From contig CP136066.1 in the NCBI GenBank assembly GCA_032622095.1, forward strand, positions 44,715,835 through 44,779,834: 64,000 nt of DNA, written 5' to 3'. The position numbers were made by a program, and so were the translations under genes. The notes beneath the pieces were generated by a model that did no database searches, had not been told where the DNA came from, and saw nothing but the letters and a program-made list of their open reading frames with translations. The stretch comes from Siphonodentalium dalli (lineage: Eukaryota > Mollusca > Scaphopoda > Gadilida > Siphonodentaliidae). Shown here one piece after another: positions 33,836 to 44,848 of this stretch; the first letter of the stretch is position 1, and each line of letters begins with the position of its first letter.

Positions 33836-36800
33836 TACTCTAGAATATGGTATTTGTTTCATCACCATTCTCACAATTTCAGGTCAAAGAAATCTGAAGA
33901 AGTTCTCTTAACTTTATTGTTATACATGTATTTCGTAATATAAAATATCCCTGTGCTATTCATTTTTATCGTATCGTATTGAGTTTATCCAATGGAGACG
34001 CAGTTGTACACGTGTATTCTGTGTACATTTTTTGTCAACTTATTGTCATTCCTGGAATATGTCAAAACTTACGTATACATGTACAAGCACTACTATCAGT
34101 GTCAGTACTTGTAATGTACATATACCAATGCTCTATTTGGGGATAGACCATTATATGTCGCGTAGTGGGTTTAGTTTACAGACCAGGTGCAGTTGTACAC
34201 TGCGACACTGCCTAACTCATATGCGGCCTCTCGTTGCAAAGGGGGCCTCTTGGAACATTTATATGTGAATAAACCTTTAGTGCAATTTGGCTTTTTGGAT
34301 GGAAACTAAAAATAATTAATACCATTCAATGGGAACAATTTGATTGACATCTAAAGCAGAAAAATAGCTTGGACCAATTCATTAGGTCACATAACCATTA
34401 CCTCAATAATGTACATCGCATGTATATGATTGATGGAGTGTGTTAGTGTGGGTGTTCGTTACTATTTGTCGATTGGTTCCATTGTCAGGAAGTTTAATAG
34501 TTTGAGGGTTCAATAGTCCAACGGTTCGATGGTACCCGGGTTTGAAAATTTCGATTGCGTGGGCCATACATTAATGTAGTCAGTTGTATATGCTACTAGT
34601 ATTACTCTCATATGAAATAACTTACTCGAGATATTTAAGCATGTATTGTCAATACACATGTATACAATGCATGTGTTATCCAATTGATAGTTAAACATAC
34701 ATTTACTGATGCTTCGGGAATATTTTGTGTGAATGGGTGTCCACTATGTTACCTGACTGTGTCGCTATAAACTGGGCATGAGGATTACCAATTGGGAGAC
34801 GGTAGACCCTAAAATAACTAACCCGTCGGACTATTAAACAATCAGGTTATCAAACTCTCGGACTAATGCACTGCACTCAAATTATTTGCACCCGGATCTC
34901 ACATATTTAAAGATAAATACTTGTTAAATGAATCAGCTAAATGAAATAAATAGAAAACAGTTCTATATAAGACCCCGGGAAATGTGAATACCACCCTGTT
35001 AACGTATACACAACTCTTTTTTGTTTATTAAGATATAATTGAGTTTTAAACTGCATTCACATGGATAGCTTACAGAGCCTCATACTTATCCGATTTTCAG
35101 TAGTAAATGCTAGTTGTCTCATACTGAACATGTGAGTCAGTGAATGTGAAAGGGTTAACATCTTCTTTCTGGGGGAAATGTGCTGGTCAGGATCTGAGGA
35201 TATGGTTTGGGTCAAAAAATAATTCCATATGTGAAAGCATGATCGGTAATTTTATGCTCTCACATTGTACAATCTTTGGAGTACAAAATTGCCTATGTTG
35301 TTGGTGTAACCGCGATTTGTCAGATACGACCACATGTCATACTATTGCCTTTTTAAAACATAAAAGCAAAAGCAAGACCTCTCTCAATATAGGAATATCA
35401 TAAGGGCTACGTGTAAGCCAATATTCTGAAGACCAAAATCATTTTTCAGCTATAAATAATTATATATATAAGCCTAAAAATAATCTGGGACTAATTATTA
35501 TATGTCAAAATGTTCTATGTGATAATCAGTAATGTGTGTTAGTTGTATCGTTATAATTTTTCAGCCCTTCGTGAAGTTTCGCTCATTATTTTGTCAATTT
35601 TTGGCCATATTGCAAGATATTTCAACTATGATACGTTTGGGATGTCCTTGTGCCCTGAAATGCACAAAGCAGGCAAAAGTTGAGCGCTCGTTATTCAATA
35701 TCTTCGATATGATTTGTCCACTTCCATTGATCATTACAATTGCCAGTCCTAAATGCTCATGTGCAGTCACCTATATTATGTCTTCTCCTGATATATGGGT
35801 TTGAGGTGCTTACTTATACTATCGATACGCGTCAATTGATGATTTTCCCAGACACATAGGTTCGTATTTATAACCAATATATTGATTAGTAAAATGTTTG
35901 CTGAACGAAACTCATGTTTATACCCGAAATTAGAGATTCGCTCGGCTAATATTTTGTGTTTTTCATCAAGAACTGATATATGAATTATCTCTGGACAACT
36001 GTCAATTCCACTGGGTAATATCACTTATACATAGAATACTTTCAACTAATTAGACTAGCCCTGGTAGGTATGGAATACTCCATAGGGCCATGTGGACTGT
36101 AGATTCCTAATACCTGTTTTGTTTGCTGTGCATGAAGCCGAAGTCTTGTTACCAGTTAAAGGGAAATTACTTGTTACCAGTTAAAGGGAAATTACTCTAA
36201 TGTTATATGCGAATTGATATACAGCAATGCATATTTGCGTCAGTTGGAGAGTATGGTTTAATTGATATATAAAGGTACATATCTCTGACTAGTTTACGAT
36301 ACTGTTCAATTGGTTTATGTATATGTACATATATTCACTCAATTATACCAATGTCTATGGTGATTTGAGAATAAATTAATCTAAATATGATCTGATAGAT
36401 CGGTATATGATCCGCTTTAAGGATGTGAAAAACTGAAAATTGATGTTGGACACCCATACGAAGACCTTCTAACGTTATAAGTTTCAGTTAACTTTCATAG
36501 TACTCGAAAATTCTTTGTGATTGGGAGATGTTAGTAGTTACAAAGAACACATACTATTTGTGATTTATGTTTGTAATCGTAGGTTCATATAATTAGCGGA
36601 ATGATAATACAAACAATTGTAGAATCTTACAAAGAAAACACTTCATAGTATTGACCCCTGGTTACTGCAGATCACCGCAACATACAAAATGCTAAATGCA
36701 ATTCAATCCTTTAATCTCATTGACGGTAAGACGCACGTTTTACCAAAATGTTCTGTTTTTTTCAAAATGGATTTTCTCAACATCGGTCAGGAATTTCTAT

Positions 36801-37379
36801 GTGAAATTTGGTACAAGCGATTGTTATGACACCATTGGATAATACTCTACTTTTATGGCATGAAAAATTTTGACACTTCACTGTTGTATGGTACCAAGAA
36901 CTTCTGTAAAATAGATTGTTTTGAAAAGTGCAGTTCAAATATCCATGCTATCATATATCTGAAGATCACGAAAGGAGACTTAATTATTCTTGATGAATTA
37001 CATTTCATGATTATTTTAAAATAGAAAGGCAACTACCCATATATTATTGTTATATTTGAGAATGTTCATGTCATGCCTGTTGATCAACGAACAATTGGGC
37101 AGAGCTGAGTTATGTGTCATGGGTTCATAATGAAGTTAAAGCTGGCCACCATAATGACAATATCTCTAGTCATAAACTAGGTTTCGTTATAATAACCATG
37201 TTGTCTGTATCGTACATAGAGTACACGATATGATTTTGCACTAATCCATGGCTCAAATTCATTCATTTGTTCCATATATTCAGTTGAGTAGAAAAGGAGA
37301 TTGTCCCATGAATAGCCGGCTTCAGTGTACACTTTTGCTGCATGCTACGCCCCGAACGAACACAAGCCGTAACAGTTGA
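33836..37379. other. 3.5 kb without a recognised gene
   Basis: AT-rich DNA. ORFs of 60-90 codons (34032, 35140, 35532, 35776) show no known motif, no splice-site context that I could defend and no neighbours in common. A 25-bp direct duplication (CTTGTTACCAGTTAAAGGG...) lies at 36145-36194. Confidence 0.5.
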
Positions 37380-37548
37380 TATTATGTACATTATACCAGA
37401 CAATTCGAAATACCACCAACACCGTGAACGACATGGTGACATCCCACAGTGGTAACCATAACAATGAACCTGACTTCAACCAAGTAGCAGTAGATGCCTT
37501 CATTGCAGATCTGATGGAACGTTAGAAAAAAGTCCAACCATCTTCTTC

Positions 37549-37957
37549 CAACTGTTTATTACCTAGAAGTACAGTGTTATTGCCGTTCCATATTCACAAA
37601 TCCGTATGCAACGTACGTTCCATACGCATCTCCTTGACGTAAAATGACGTACATGACGTTCGCCTCAACCACGAAACTGGAACTATTTAAATAAAAGAAT
37701 CATCACACATGACAAACACGTCCTGTATGAGCCTAAATAAACCTTCTAATCCTGTATTTTTAATGCACGGATTCTAGGACGCGAAGCGTGTAATAAACAC
37801 AGAACGACACGATGTGTAAATGGGTTTGTCGATACGGCACTCGTGCTGTCGCGGAAGGATAGAACTCGAGGCGCAAGCGCCTCTCGTTCTATCCTGACGC
37901 GACAGCACTCGTGCCGTATTGACGAATCCATTTACACATCGTGTCGTTCTGTGTATA
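37549..37957. mobile_element. Hairpin element inside the MULE pseudogene
   Basis: Second copy of 7097-7465. Its 3' half (37799-37955) is a palindrome with arms CACAGAACGACACGATGTGT, GGGTTTGTCGATACGGCAC and CGGAAGGATAGAACTCGAGG around AAGCGCC. The 5' half shares GTGTTATTGCCGTTCCATAT and GACGTAAAATGACGTACATG. Confidence 0.8.
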
Positions 37958-38317
37958 TACTATACATGCATTCGTCGCGGGAAAGATGTGTCCTTTGGTG
38001 TTCGGGTTCCTTCCGAACAAAACCCAACGAACATACCAACGATTTTTCAACCTGGTGAAGGCAGCAGAAATAGACATCAACATTAATCCAAGAGCAATTT
38101 TTACAGATTATGAAACAGCCGCCCAAAATACCCTGACAGCTACATTCCCGACCGCCACAATGAAAGGTTACCTTTTCCATTTCGGCCAAGCAGTTTTGAA
38201 ACATGTAAAGAAATGCCACCTACAACAGCTGTATGAAGAAACTGAAGGAAATTATCAAAAGACCCTCATATGACGCTGTTCTAGAAGATAATGTCACACG
38301 GTTCACGGACTATATAA

Positions 38318-38693
38318 CCCTTGAACCAACAGAACGACCCTGTGCCAATGCATTCTCTTATATATGCGAGTCGACCATAGGTCGCCTCGCATATATAAGA
38401 GAATGAATAGGCTTAACACATTAAAAATTATAAAATTGTTAAAGAATGTAAGAAAAAATGCTAAAAAGTGTTAAGGCCAATGCATTCTCTTATATATGCG
38501 AGGCGACCTATGGTCGACTCGCATATATAAGAGAATGCATTGGCACAGGGTATAACTGTAACCATCACAATGTGGTCAATGAGCCGATTCCAATGATACC
38601 CATATTTGTATGGTTCTATTGAGACAGACCGAAGATATTTTAGGCTGTTGAAGCTTTATTTGGCCGGTTTTGGCCGGTGTGTTGGGTAAAGGG
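38318..38693. mobile_element. Hairpin MITE, TTAA type, in MULE coding sequence
   Basis: Ends CCCTTGAACCAACAG (diverged) and TGTTGGGTAAAGGG, flanked by ATAA (left, one change) and TTAA (right, 38694-38697). It contains two inverted palindromes (about 38343-38410 and 38476-38545). Removing it with one TTAA gives an open TAT-TTA-ACA-GAG-TTT-TGG reading across the MULE transposase. Confidence 0.92.
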
Positions 38694-39126
38694 TTAACAG
38701 AGTTTTGGGTAGAAGGGAGTCATGGCCGCCAAATGTGGAACCACCACGGCACCATTGGTCCACGAACAACAAATCACGTCGAAGGTTGGCACCGAAAAAT
38801 TCAGATGGTGCTATCCTGCTCCCACCCGAATATATTCAGGATGATCGATTTCCTAAAGAAAGAGCAAGCCTTCCAGGAATCAACCATCATCCAGCTGAGA
38901 GCAGGTGGGAAGCTTGGGCCACGGAAGATGAAGTATCGGAAGGTTGATAATTCAATCGGACATTTCAAGAGAGTTTTCGGCCCAGGGGAAATCGACGTTC
39001 TGGAGTATATGGATTCAGTTTCTAATAGCATCCATAATTAATGTATATATATGTTATATTATGTTGATGGTATTTGTTATATATACTGACTATTTAATAA
39101 ATTTGTTGAAATATAGCATATGTGTA

Positions 39127-40767
39127 CAGGGGGGGGGGGGGTCTGGAAAAAAATTGCACATATAGGGCCCAAAAAGTTTTTTCCGACCTCGAGGGACCCA
39201 CCACCCCATTTTTGCAAAAAAAATATTTTTTTCCTCCAAAATTTTGGGGACCCACCCCCCGGTTCTCATGTTTTTATCAAAATTTCAGAGGTTTTTTTAG
39301 CCGTTCTTCAATAAGTGTGTTAACTGCCTTACTAATTGGTAAACACAGATCAGAAAAACGAAAAATATACTGTATTTCCATGTGTTTCCTGGTGTTTTCA
39401 GTATCTAACAACAATATTAATTAAGCATTGTGTAGGTACACTATATGTCACAAATTGCCCTAGACTCCATTATCCTTAATATATCGAGTGTGTTGTGTCT
39501 GACAGAGAACACTGGCCAGTGTAAATAGTGGTAAACAGGTCAGGGGTTCCATAATTATATGTGCATGATCAAAGAACTCTTTAGTCTTATCCAATGGGAT
39601 GGGGTGGGAGGGGAATTGTTTTTTGTTTATGTATACAGATAGATATATGGTTATTATACTGTCCGATATTAGTCGGCGGGTATATAGTTGACGTCTCAAG
39701 CCGCCTGTCCGTACAAACATTTTGAATTTTAACTCAAGAGTCAGTTGTCATATTTGATGCCCTATGGCATGGTGACGGACCAGAAATGGGGGACGAATAT
39801 GCATAATATCGCGGGTTGTGACCACCAATGTCTACCAGAGTTATGGGCCCTGTTCGCCTTTATGAAATTCAGTCCATACAAAGTTTTCGCAATATAAGTT
39901 AAGTGTCGGTTGTCAAATTTTGATGTGGTTTGGTATGGTGATAGACCAGAATGAAGAATTGAATGTCATTTCTCAATGCATCTGAATGCATCACATTATT
40001 TCAGTTCATCTGTTTGTAAGTGATAACAGTATACAATTAGTATTTTAGTTTTTCGTCTTGTTGAGCAGTAAAGCTCTCAGATGAAGTTCGGAAATTCAAT
40101 GAGAATAGCGTCACCTTCATTTTGGATTGTCTGAGCAGTAAACAGTAATGTCATTCATCATAACCAATTCAGTTTTATTTGGGTAATTGTTGCAAATTAA
40201 CATTACTTGCAATCATTCAAGATGAGAAATAACCAGAAGGAATGAATTTGATTACATGCCAGAACAAGACAGTATTTCAGACATTAGAAATTTATGAGAT
40301 ACCCTTTTCAATTTCATGTTATGCAACAATCAGGTTAATGATATCTACTAGTAGTCATCATTGAGTATTCACCATGTAGTATCCAATTTGTAATAGAGTT
40401 TTTTTGTTTTATTACTTTTATTCAGATAATACAACTGGGTAATATATTAATTTTGTTACTAAATATTTCTTCCGTTGATCATAAGTTTCCTGAACGTTAA
40501 TGTGGTCCACTGTGAAGTGGTCCGGGATACTGTGAAATCCAGAATGTTGCTAAATCTGAGGCTAAAGAGTCACTTTAGCTGCCTATATAGCCCTATAACA
40601 ACAAGCATGGTACTAACATGCTTACAAACAACATTACATGGTCAGTACTTGTAAATTGTTTGAAAAAAACCCATTTTGGAAAAAATTTACAAGCACCATT
40701 TTTTCCGCCTCTGGACCACCCACCCACCCCGGCCCTATATACGGAATTTTTTTGCAGACCCCCCCTG
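39127..40767. mobile_element. hAT-type non-autonomous transposon with perfect 8-bp target duplication
   Basis: Terminal inverted repeats CAGGGGGG...GTCTGGAAAAAAATT...ATAGGGCC on the left and GGCCCTATATACGG...AATTTTTTTGCAGACCCC...CCTG on the right. TATGTGTA is present at 39119-39126 and 40768-40775. The 8-bp duplication and CAGGG ends are diagnostic of hAT elements. The 1.64-kb interior has no open transposase, so it depends on an autonomous relative. A shorter copy lies at 61326-62347. Confidence 0.93.
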
Positions 40768-40789
40768 TATGTGTACGTGGATTTTATTT

Positions 40790-40947
40790 CATGTGAGTTA
40801 ACTGAAAACAAAAACATTCGGACATCACCGCCCAATCACCCGCGAAATTCGACATCACAACCAATTCCCAGTGACAATTGTGATAAAAACTATAGTCGGC
40901 AACTCTATGATGTTGAGGATTATGACACCTACCGCAGCACCTATTAG
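40790..40947 (+). CDS. Possible exon or small ORF next to the hAT element
   Basis: The frame reads LTENKNIRTSPPNHP, then SQPIPSDNCDKNYSRQLYDV and EDYDTYRSTY, ending in TAG at 40945-40947. Hydrophilic composition and codon choice look coding. An AG (CATGTGAG, 40796) could be an acceptor. I do not recognise the family, and no start codon was found outside the hAT element. Confidence 0.3.
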
Positions 40948-41251
40948 AAACAATAGATGCCGGATGAACAGGACGACCCCGTAAGGGTTTCCTGAAATGA
41001 ATGGTATTGACCGACCAATTTTTTTCAACTTTCTTGAGGAATTAAAAAGTGACTTGCCAAACTTTTGCCAAATGAAAATATTTTTTGCCAAATGTGAATT
41101 ATTTTTGCCATTGGCAAATTTGGCAAGTGGCAGCGCGAACCCTGCATGTGTTATAACCCACACGATCCCCCGCTCCATTCAGCGGAGCAGACGATAATCT
41201 CCAGTACATGCTTCTATTTGATTTGAACAATATTTTGTTTGCCCCAATTAA

Positions 41252-41473
41252 TATTACAATTATGATGAACAACATCATTTTGATGATGAAAACATGAGTA
41301 CAATAGACAGGGGAAGAGGATCTAGCAGCAAGCATATATCCGCTTTAGTTGAGCTATCTCCTCAGGCAAGTAGAAAGATTGTAGAAATAAAGAAAGCGCT
41401 AATAGCAAGTGACCGAGTTCTAGAAACAACAGGTTTAAGATATGATGGTATATTATGTAATTATACAGAATAA
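41252..41473 (+). CDS. Unidentified small ORF (74 codons open, 59 from ATG at 41294)
   Basis: The translation begins with an acidic YDEQHHFDDEN and continues MSTIDRGRGSSSKHISALVE and SPQASRKIVEIKKALIASDR before TAA. It looks amphipathic-helical and coding-like. It may be a 3' exon continuing from the 40790-40947 segment, but no splice pair could be fixed. Family unknown. Confidence 0.3.
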   Translation, partial: YYNYDEQHHFDDENMSTIDRGRGSSSKHISALVELSPQASRKIVEIKKALIASDRVLETTGLRYDGILCNYTE

Positions 41474-42008
41474 TTTACAATATGTGTGGAGAGTATAAGC
41501 TTATGAAGGTAATACGGAGGGGTATATTAACGAGGAATGCGAGACAGAAAGGTAGAAGGATAGAGAGAAAGAGTGTGTATGTGAAAGAAAAGTTGGTACC
41601 ACTGTTCTGAATTTTTTAAACTAACTTATGGAACGAACTATTTTTAAATGAGTTGTTTTGAAACGAAACATAAGAACTCCATGGAATATCGGTGCTATGC
41701 CGTTTAATTGTTAGTATATTGTTTGAAACGACCGCGTTTTTAATAAAGTATTCCGTAGCTCTGAATATTTCATCATTTATTTCAGATGATAGCAGTGTTA
41801 TTTGTAAGTGGTTTTAATGATGATTACTGCATTTGAGTCTTAATCGGGCACGCAATATTTGAGTTTGGCGATTCAAACAATAATCAAAATGTTGGACTTT
41901 CAAAGAATGTCCACGTTTTTCTATGCCTAACCGTGAATCGAATAACTCTAACGCCTTTGCGCTTTAAGTTTCGGGTGGTAAATCATTCCATAGACGAGTC
42001 CCAGCTGG
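41474..42008. other. No gene seen
   Basis: AT-rich sequence upstream of the GC-rich block. Confidence 0.4.
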
Positions 42009-42014
42009 AAGGAC

Positions 42015-42060
42015 GGTATAAAAATTGTGTCAAATCGGATTCATCATTCCCCAGCCAGCG
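42015..42060 (+). promoter_or_regulatory. Candidate core promoter (TATA box)
   Basis: TATAAAA at 42017-42023 lies between GC-rich GAAGGACGG and a sequence that opens into the 42.2-kb ORF. A start about 30 bp further on is inferred from spacing only. Confidence 0.3.
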
Positions 42061-42208
42061 GTTGAGCGGGTAGGACGTATTATTTATAGTGCGTCTTATC
42101 GCTGTTCCCGTTGACTGGTCTGAGTAGCTTGTGAGTTGTGTGGCTTTCCCTTCGGGGACAGCAGCCCGGGCGACTTGGGTGACATGTTTACTAACTTGGC
42201 AGGGGATT

Positions 42209-42819
42209 ATGGAATTAATCCCCTCGGCTTTGTTAGCGGCCTTGGGTAGACTACACGTTGTGGATACCCTAAGCTGGACTGTACAACAGGCGAAGGGAGG
42301 CTTCGTGACTCTATCCTTGGAGTACAGGACTGGAGCTGCTGGACTGTCGACTGTGATAACACCACCACAGCAGGAGCCGACTGATGTCACCCCGGCGGTT
42401 CCTGTGATGGAACAGTCTATCATCGAGATGGGACCGGATTCTCCACCACAGAGGGAAGACTCTTTCACCGTACCGGAGACACCGATATATGAGCCGGAGT
42501 CTCCACCCAGGGAGAGCGAATCACCTGACAGAGAAGATCGGCTCTACCAACTGAGATGCCGGCTATTCGCTGCGCAGAAAAACAGCATAAGTATATGTTC
42601 ACCAAGGCTGACCGCGAATTGGTGTGTAATGACACCATATACACCGCAGCAGACGCTGGTGACCCGGCTGACCTGGAATACGGGATAGTGGACCAGGACA
42701 TCCAGTACCGGAAAAGTTCCAAGATCAGCAGCACGAGTTACACATCTCCTTCGGATGCCTCTTCGTCTGCACCACCACCGGCGAAGATGCCCAAGAAGAA
42801 AAAGAACAAGAAAAGATAA
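42209..42819 (+). CDS. Proline/acidic protein with lysine-rich tail, frameshifted (copy 1 of a pair)
   Basis: The first frame starts at ATG 42209: MELIPSALLAALGRLHVVDT, ... ITPPQQEPTDVTPAVPVMEQ, ETPIYEPESPPRESESPDRE, open to 42690. A second, better-looking frame takes over around an AAAAA run (42578-42582): KYMFTKADRELVCNDTIYTA, GDPADLEYGIVDQDIQYRKS and a basic end PKKKKNKKR with TAA at 42817-42819. A one-base change in the A-run would join them into about 200 residues: hydrophobic N-terminus, disordered acidic Pro/Ser middle, basic tail. AATAAA follows at 42857. The family is unknown. It could be a host gene, a captured or mobile-element gene, or a pseudogene. Confidence 0.4.
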
Positions 42820-42876
42820 AGACCTAATTTTTTTTATTTATTTTTGGTTTCTTATAATAAAGGCATGTAACATGAG

Positions 42877-43535
42877 ATGTCAAGGAGTAAACCTTTCGGC
42901 CTATTCGACCATTCCGAGGTAGCCCCACCCCAAACACTCCGTACGTATGGAGCTGCTGGACACCACCAGGGACCCCAGACCGTCAGCAGGGATGTCACCA
43001 CCACCGGAGCAGGGACGAGGAGGAAGAAGACCCATTCACGTCGACGCAGGGACGCAGCTCGGGGGCTGAGTGGAGAAAGAAGAAGGCAACTGTTGATCGG
43101 CCGGCTGCCTCTTCCCACTCGGCTGCGAAGACTGTTGGTCGCCTGCGCACCACCGATGATGCGACCGGTAGTCCAGCTCGGGAGAGGTCTGAGAGACGCC
43201 CAGACCACCCCCCCCCCCGCTGGAATGCTGACTGATGCCATCCATCCAGCTGCTGCTGATGCCGTGATGGAGACTGAGTCTTCATTCAACCCGATGACTC
43301 CGGAATACTTCAGCCCGGAGTCATCCATCGCCACCACGACCAGCAGCACCAACAACACCGGCAAATATTCGGAGGCCGAGATTGCAGAATTAATCAGAGG
43401 TACACAGTGACCATAGCAGCATGCCAAGAAGATAAGGCCAGATACGATGCGGTAGAGCGATGTCACCACCCCCATCAACAACAACAAAAGAAGAAGAAGC
43501 ACCACCTCAACGAAATAAAAAGAAAGCAAAGTAAA
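42877..43535 (+). CDS. Related proline-rich coding trace, frameshifted (copy 2 of the pair)
   Basis: The ORF 42877-43410 reads MSRSKPFGLFDHSEVAPP, an Arg-rich middle, then TPPPAGMLTDAIHPAAADAV, METESSFNPMTPEYFSPESS. A different frame across the middle is less Arg-rich and more acidic: SRDEEEDPFTSTQGRSS, AKTVGRLRTTDDATG. The frames meet at a (C)11 run (43208-43218). Downstream, MSPPPSTTTKEEEAPPQRNK ends KKAK TAA (43533-43535), resembling the basic tail of copy 1. The VME...P.TPEY..PES pattern also recalls copy 1 (VMEQ...ETPIYEPESPP). AATAAA lies at 43613. Function unknown; which frame is real cannot be settled here. Confidence 0.35.
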
Positions 43536-44047
43536 AAAAAAGAAAAAGAAGTTAGATCATGTTGATCCATGCTCACCATTTCATGTTAATGTGCATCTCA
43601 TAACATGTTTTAAATAAAATTCAAAAGTGGGTTGTAGGGAAGGGGTTTCGCCCCTTCCATATCTTCCCGGGTTTAATCCCAAACCCCATATAATAATAAA
43701 ATGTGTCAAATCGACATCTCGATCATATCATAATGCGACCACCATCAGTTCTACCAGTTATGGTTATATATCCATGTTCTGTTTGCGACGGTGAAGCCGA
43801 AGGTAGGAGAATAAATTCATTTATATTTTAAATTTTGATATATAACGCGGAAAGCAGCGAATGCAGTTCAGATAATTACTGTTTGTTTCTCCGTTATTTA
43901 TAATTATGGTGCTTGGTATTATCTGATTATTCTCATAGTAAAGCATGTCACCAAAAATCTTTTTGTACGATTGATTTTGAGCGAGTCGAATATTGGTACT
44001 AACGGAATTGCAAGTTCGAGCTATCATAGCCTATTTTCTCAGTTTTT
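43536..44047. other. No gene seen
   Basis: 3' flank of the GC-rich pair and AT-rich spacer. The small ORFs are not supported. Confidence 0.4.
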
Positions 44048-44790
44048 GCGTACATTCTTAGCGAATTCGGCAGCAGCATATGGGTTAATTTATTCACTTC
44101 CGCTGCAGCTAGCGGCTTGTCCGATCGCCGATGGATGCATAGGGGTATTCGCTGCATGATATAATGTCCAATTCCGTGGTCAGGCAGCCAGGGTCGATGC
44201 AGTCGGTGCCTTTTTGGATTTTGCGTACCTGACGGAATCGGCCGCAAGATATGGGTTAACAGTGCCTTGTCCGCTCGAGCTATCGACTTGGAGTTGAAAC
44301 TTTGGTACATTCAGGTCTATTCTGCACGATAGGACATGCCCATCTCGGTCGGCCCCCTGGGGCGGTGCGGTCGGCGGGTGTTATTTTTGTCGTTTTTGCG
44401 TACATTCATAGCGAATTCGACAGCAGCGTATGGGTTAATTTATTCACTTCGGCTGCAGCTAGCGATTTGTCCGATCGCCCATAGATGCATATGGGTATTC
44501 GCTGCATGATATAATGTCCATTTCCGTGGTCAGGCAGCCAGGGGAGGTGCGGTCGGTGCCTTTTTGGATTTTGCGTACCTGACGGAATCGGCCGTAAGTA
44601 TATAGGGGTTAACAGTGCCGTGTCCGCTCGAGCTATCGACTTGGGGATTGGAACTTTGGTATATACATGTCTATTCTGCACGATAGTGCAAACTCCATCA
44701 CACTCTGACCCCTGGTTGAGGTGCGGTCGGTGCGGTCGGGTGCGGACCGGTGCGGTCGGGTGAGGTCGGCTTTTAGTAGGACCGGTTTGG
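44048..44790 (-). repeat. ~350-bp dispersed repeat in two tandem copies
   Basis: GCGTACATTC begins each copy (44048, 44398). Both contain ATATGGGTTAATTTATTCACTT-like, GCTGCAGCTAGCG, GATATAATGTCCA, CGTGGTCAGGCAGCCAGG and GCTCGAGCTATCGACTTGG. The second ends in a GGTGCGGTCGG-rich tract (44718-44768). A fragment in reverse orientation lies at 21176-21310. ORFs of 60-142 codons across it are artefacts. Confidence 0.85.
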
Positions 44791-44848
44791 CAACACAAAT
44801 CAGCATCTTGTCTGGTTGGGTCACATAATCGCATTTTGAATCCGCCCT

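Larger units (their letters stand above)
37380..39041 (+). pseudogene. MULE-type transposase pseudogene (FLYWCH-linked type), split by two insertions
   Basis: Part 1 (37430-37548) reads SGNHNNEPDFNQVAVDAFIA plus DLMER, as in the segment after the FLYWCH finger. Part 2 (37950-38317) reads YTIHAFVAGKMCPLVFGFLP, RTYQRFFNLVK, AIFTDYETAAQNTL and HFGQAVLKHVKK, the MULE transposase core; TDYE holds a catalytic Asp. Part 3 (38694-39041) reads TEFWVEGSHGRQMWNHHGTI and TTNHVEGWHRKI, the conserved C-terminal end. MULE enzymes cut and paste Mutator-like elements. A hairpin element (37549-37957) separates parts 1 and 2, and a TTAA-type MITE separates parts 2 and 3; one extra frame change lies near 38240. 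The element ends could not be defined. Confidence 0.85.

Noticed and set aside
42852-43529. 225-codon minus-strand ORF with Leu-rich start
   Set aside because: It is antisense to the Lys/Pro-coding plus strand, whose poly-A signals and basic tails fit better. The Leu run is the complement of an AAG/CAA-rich segment.
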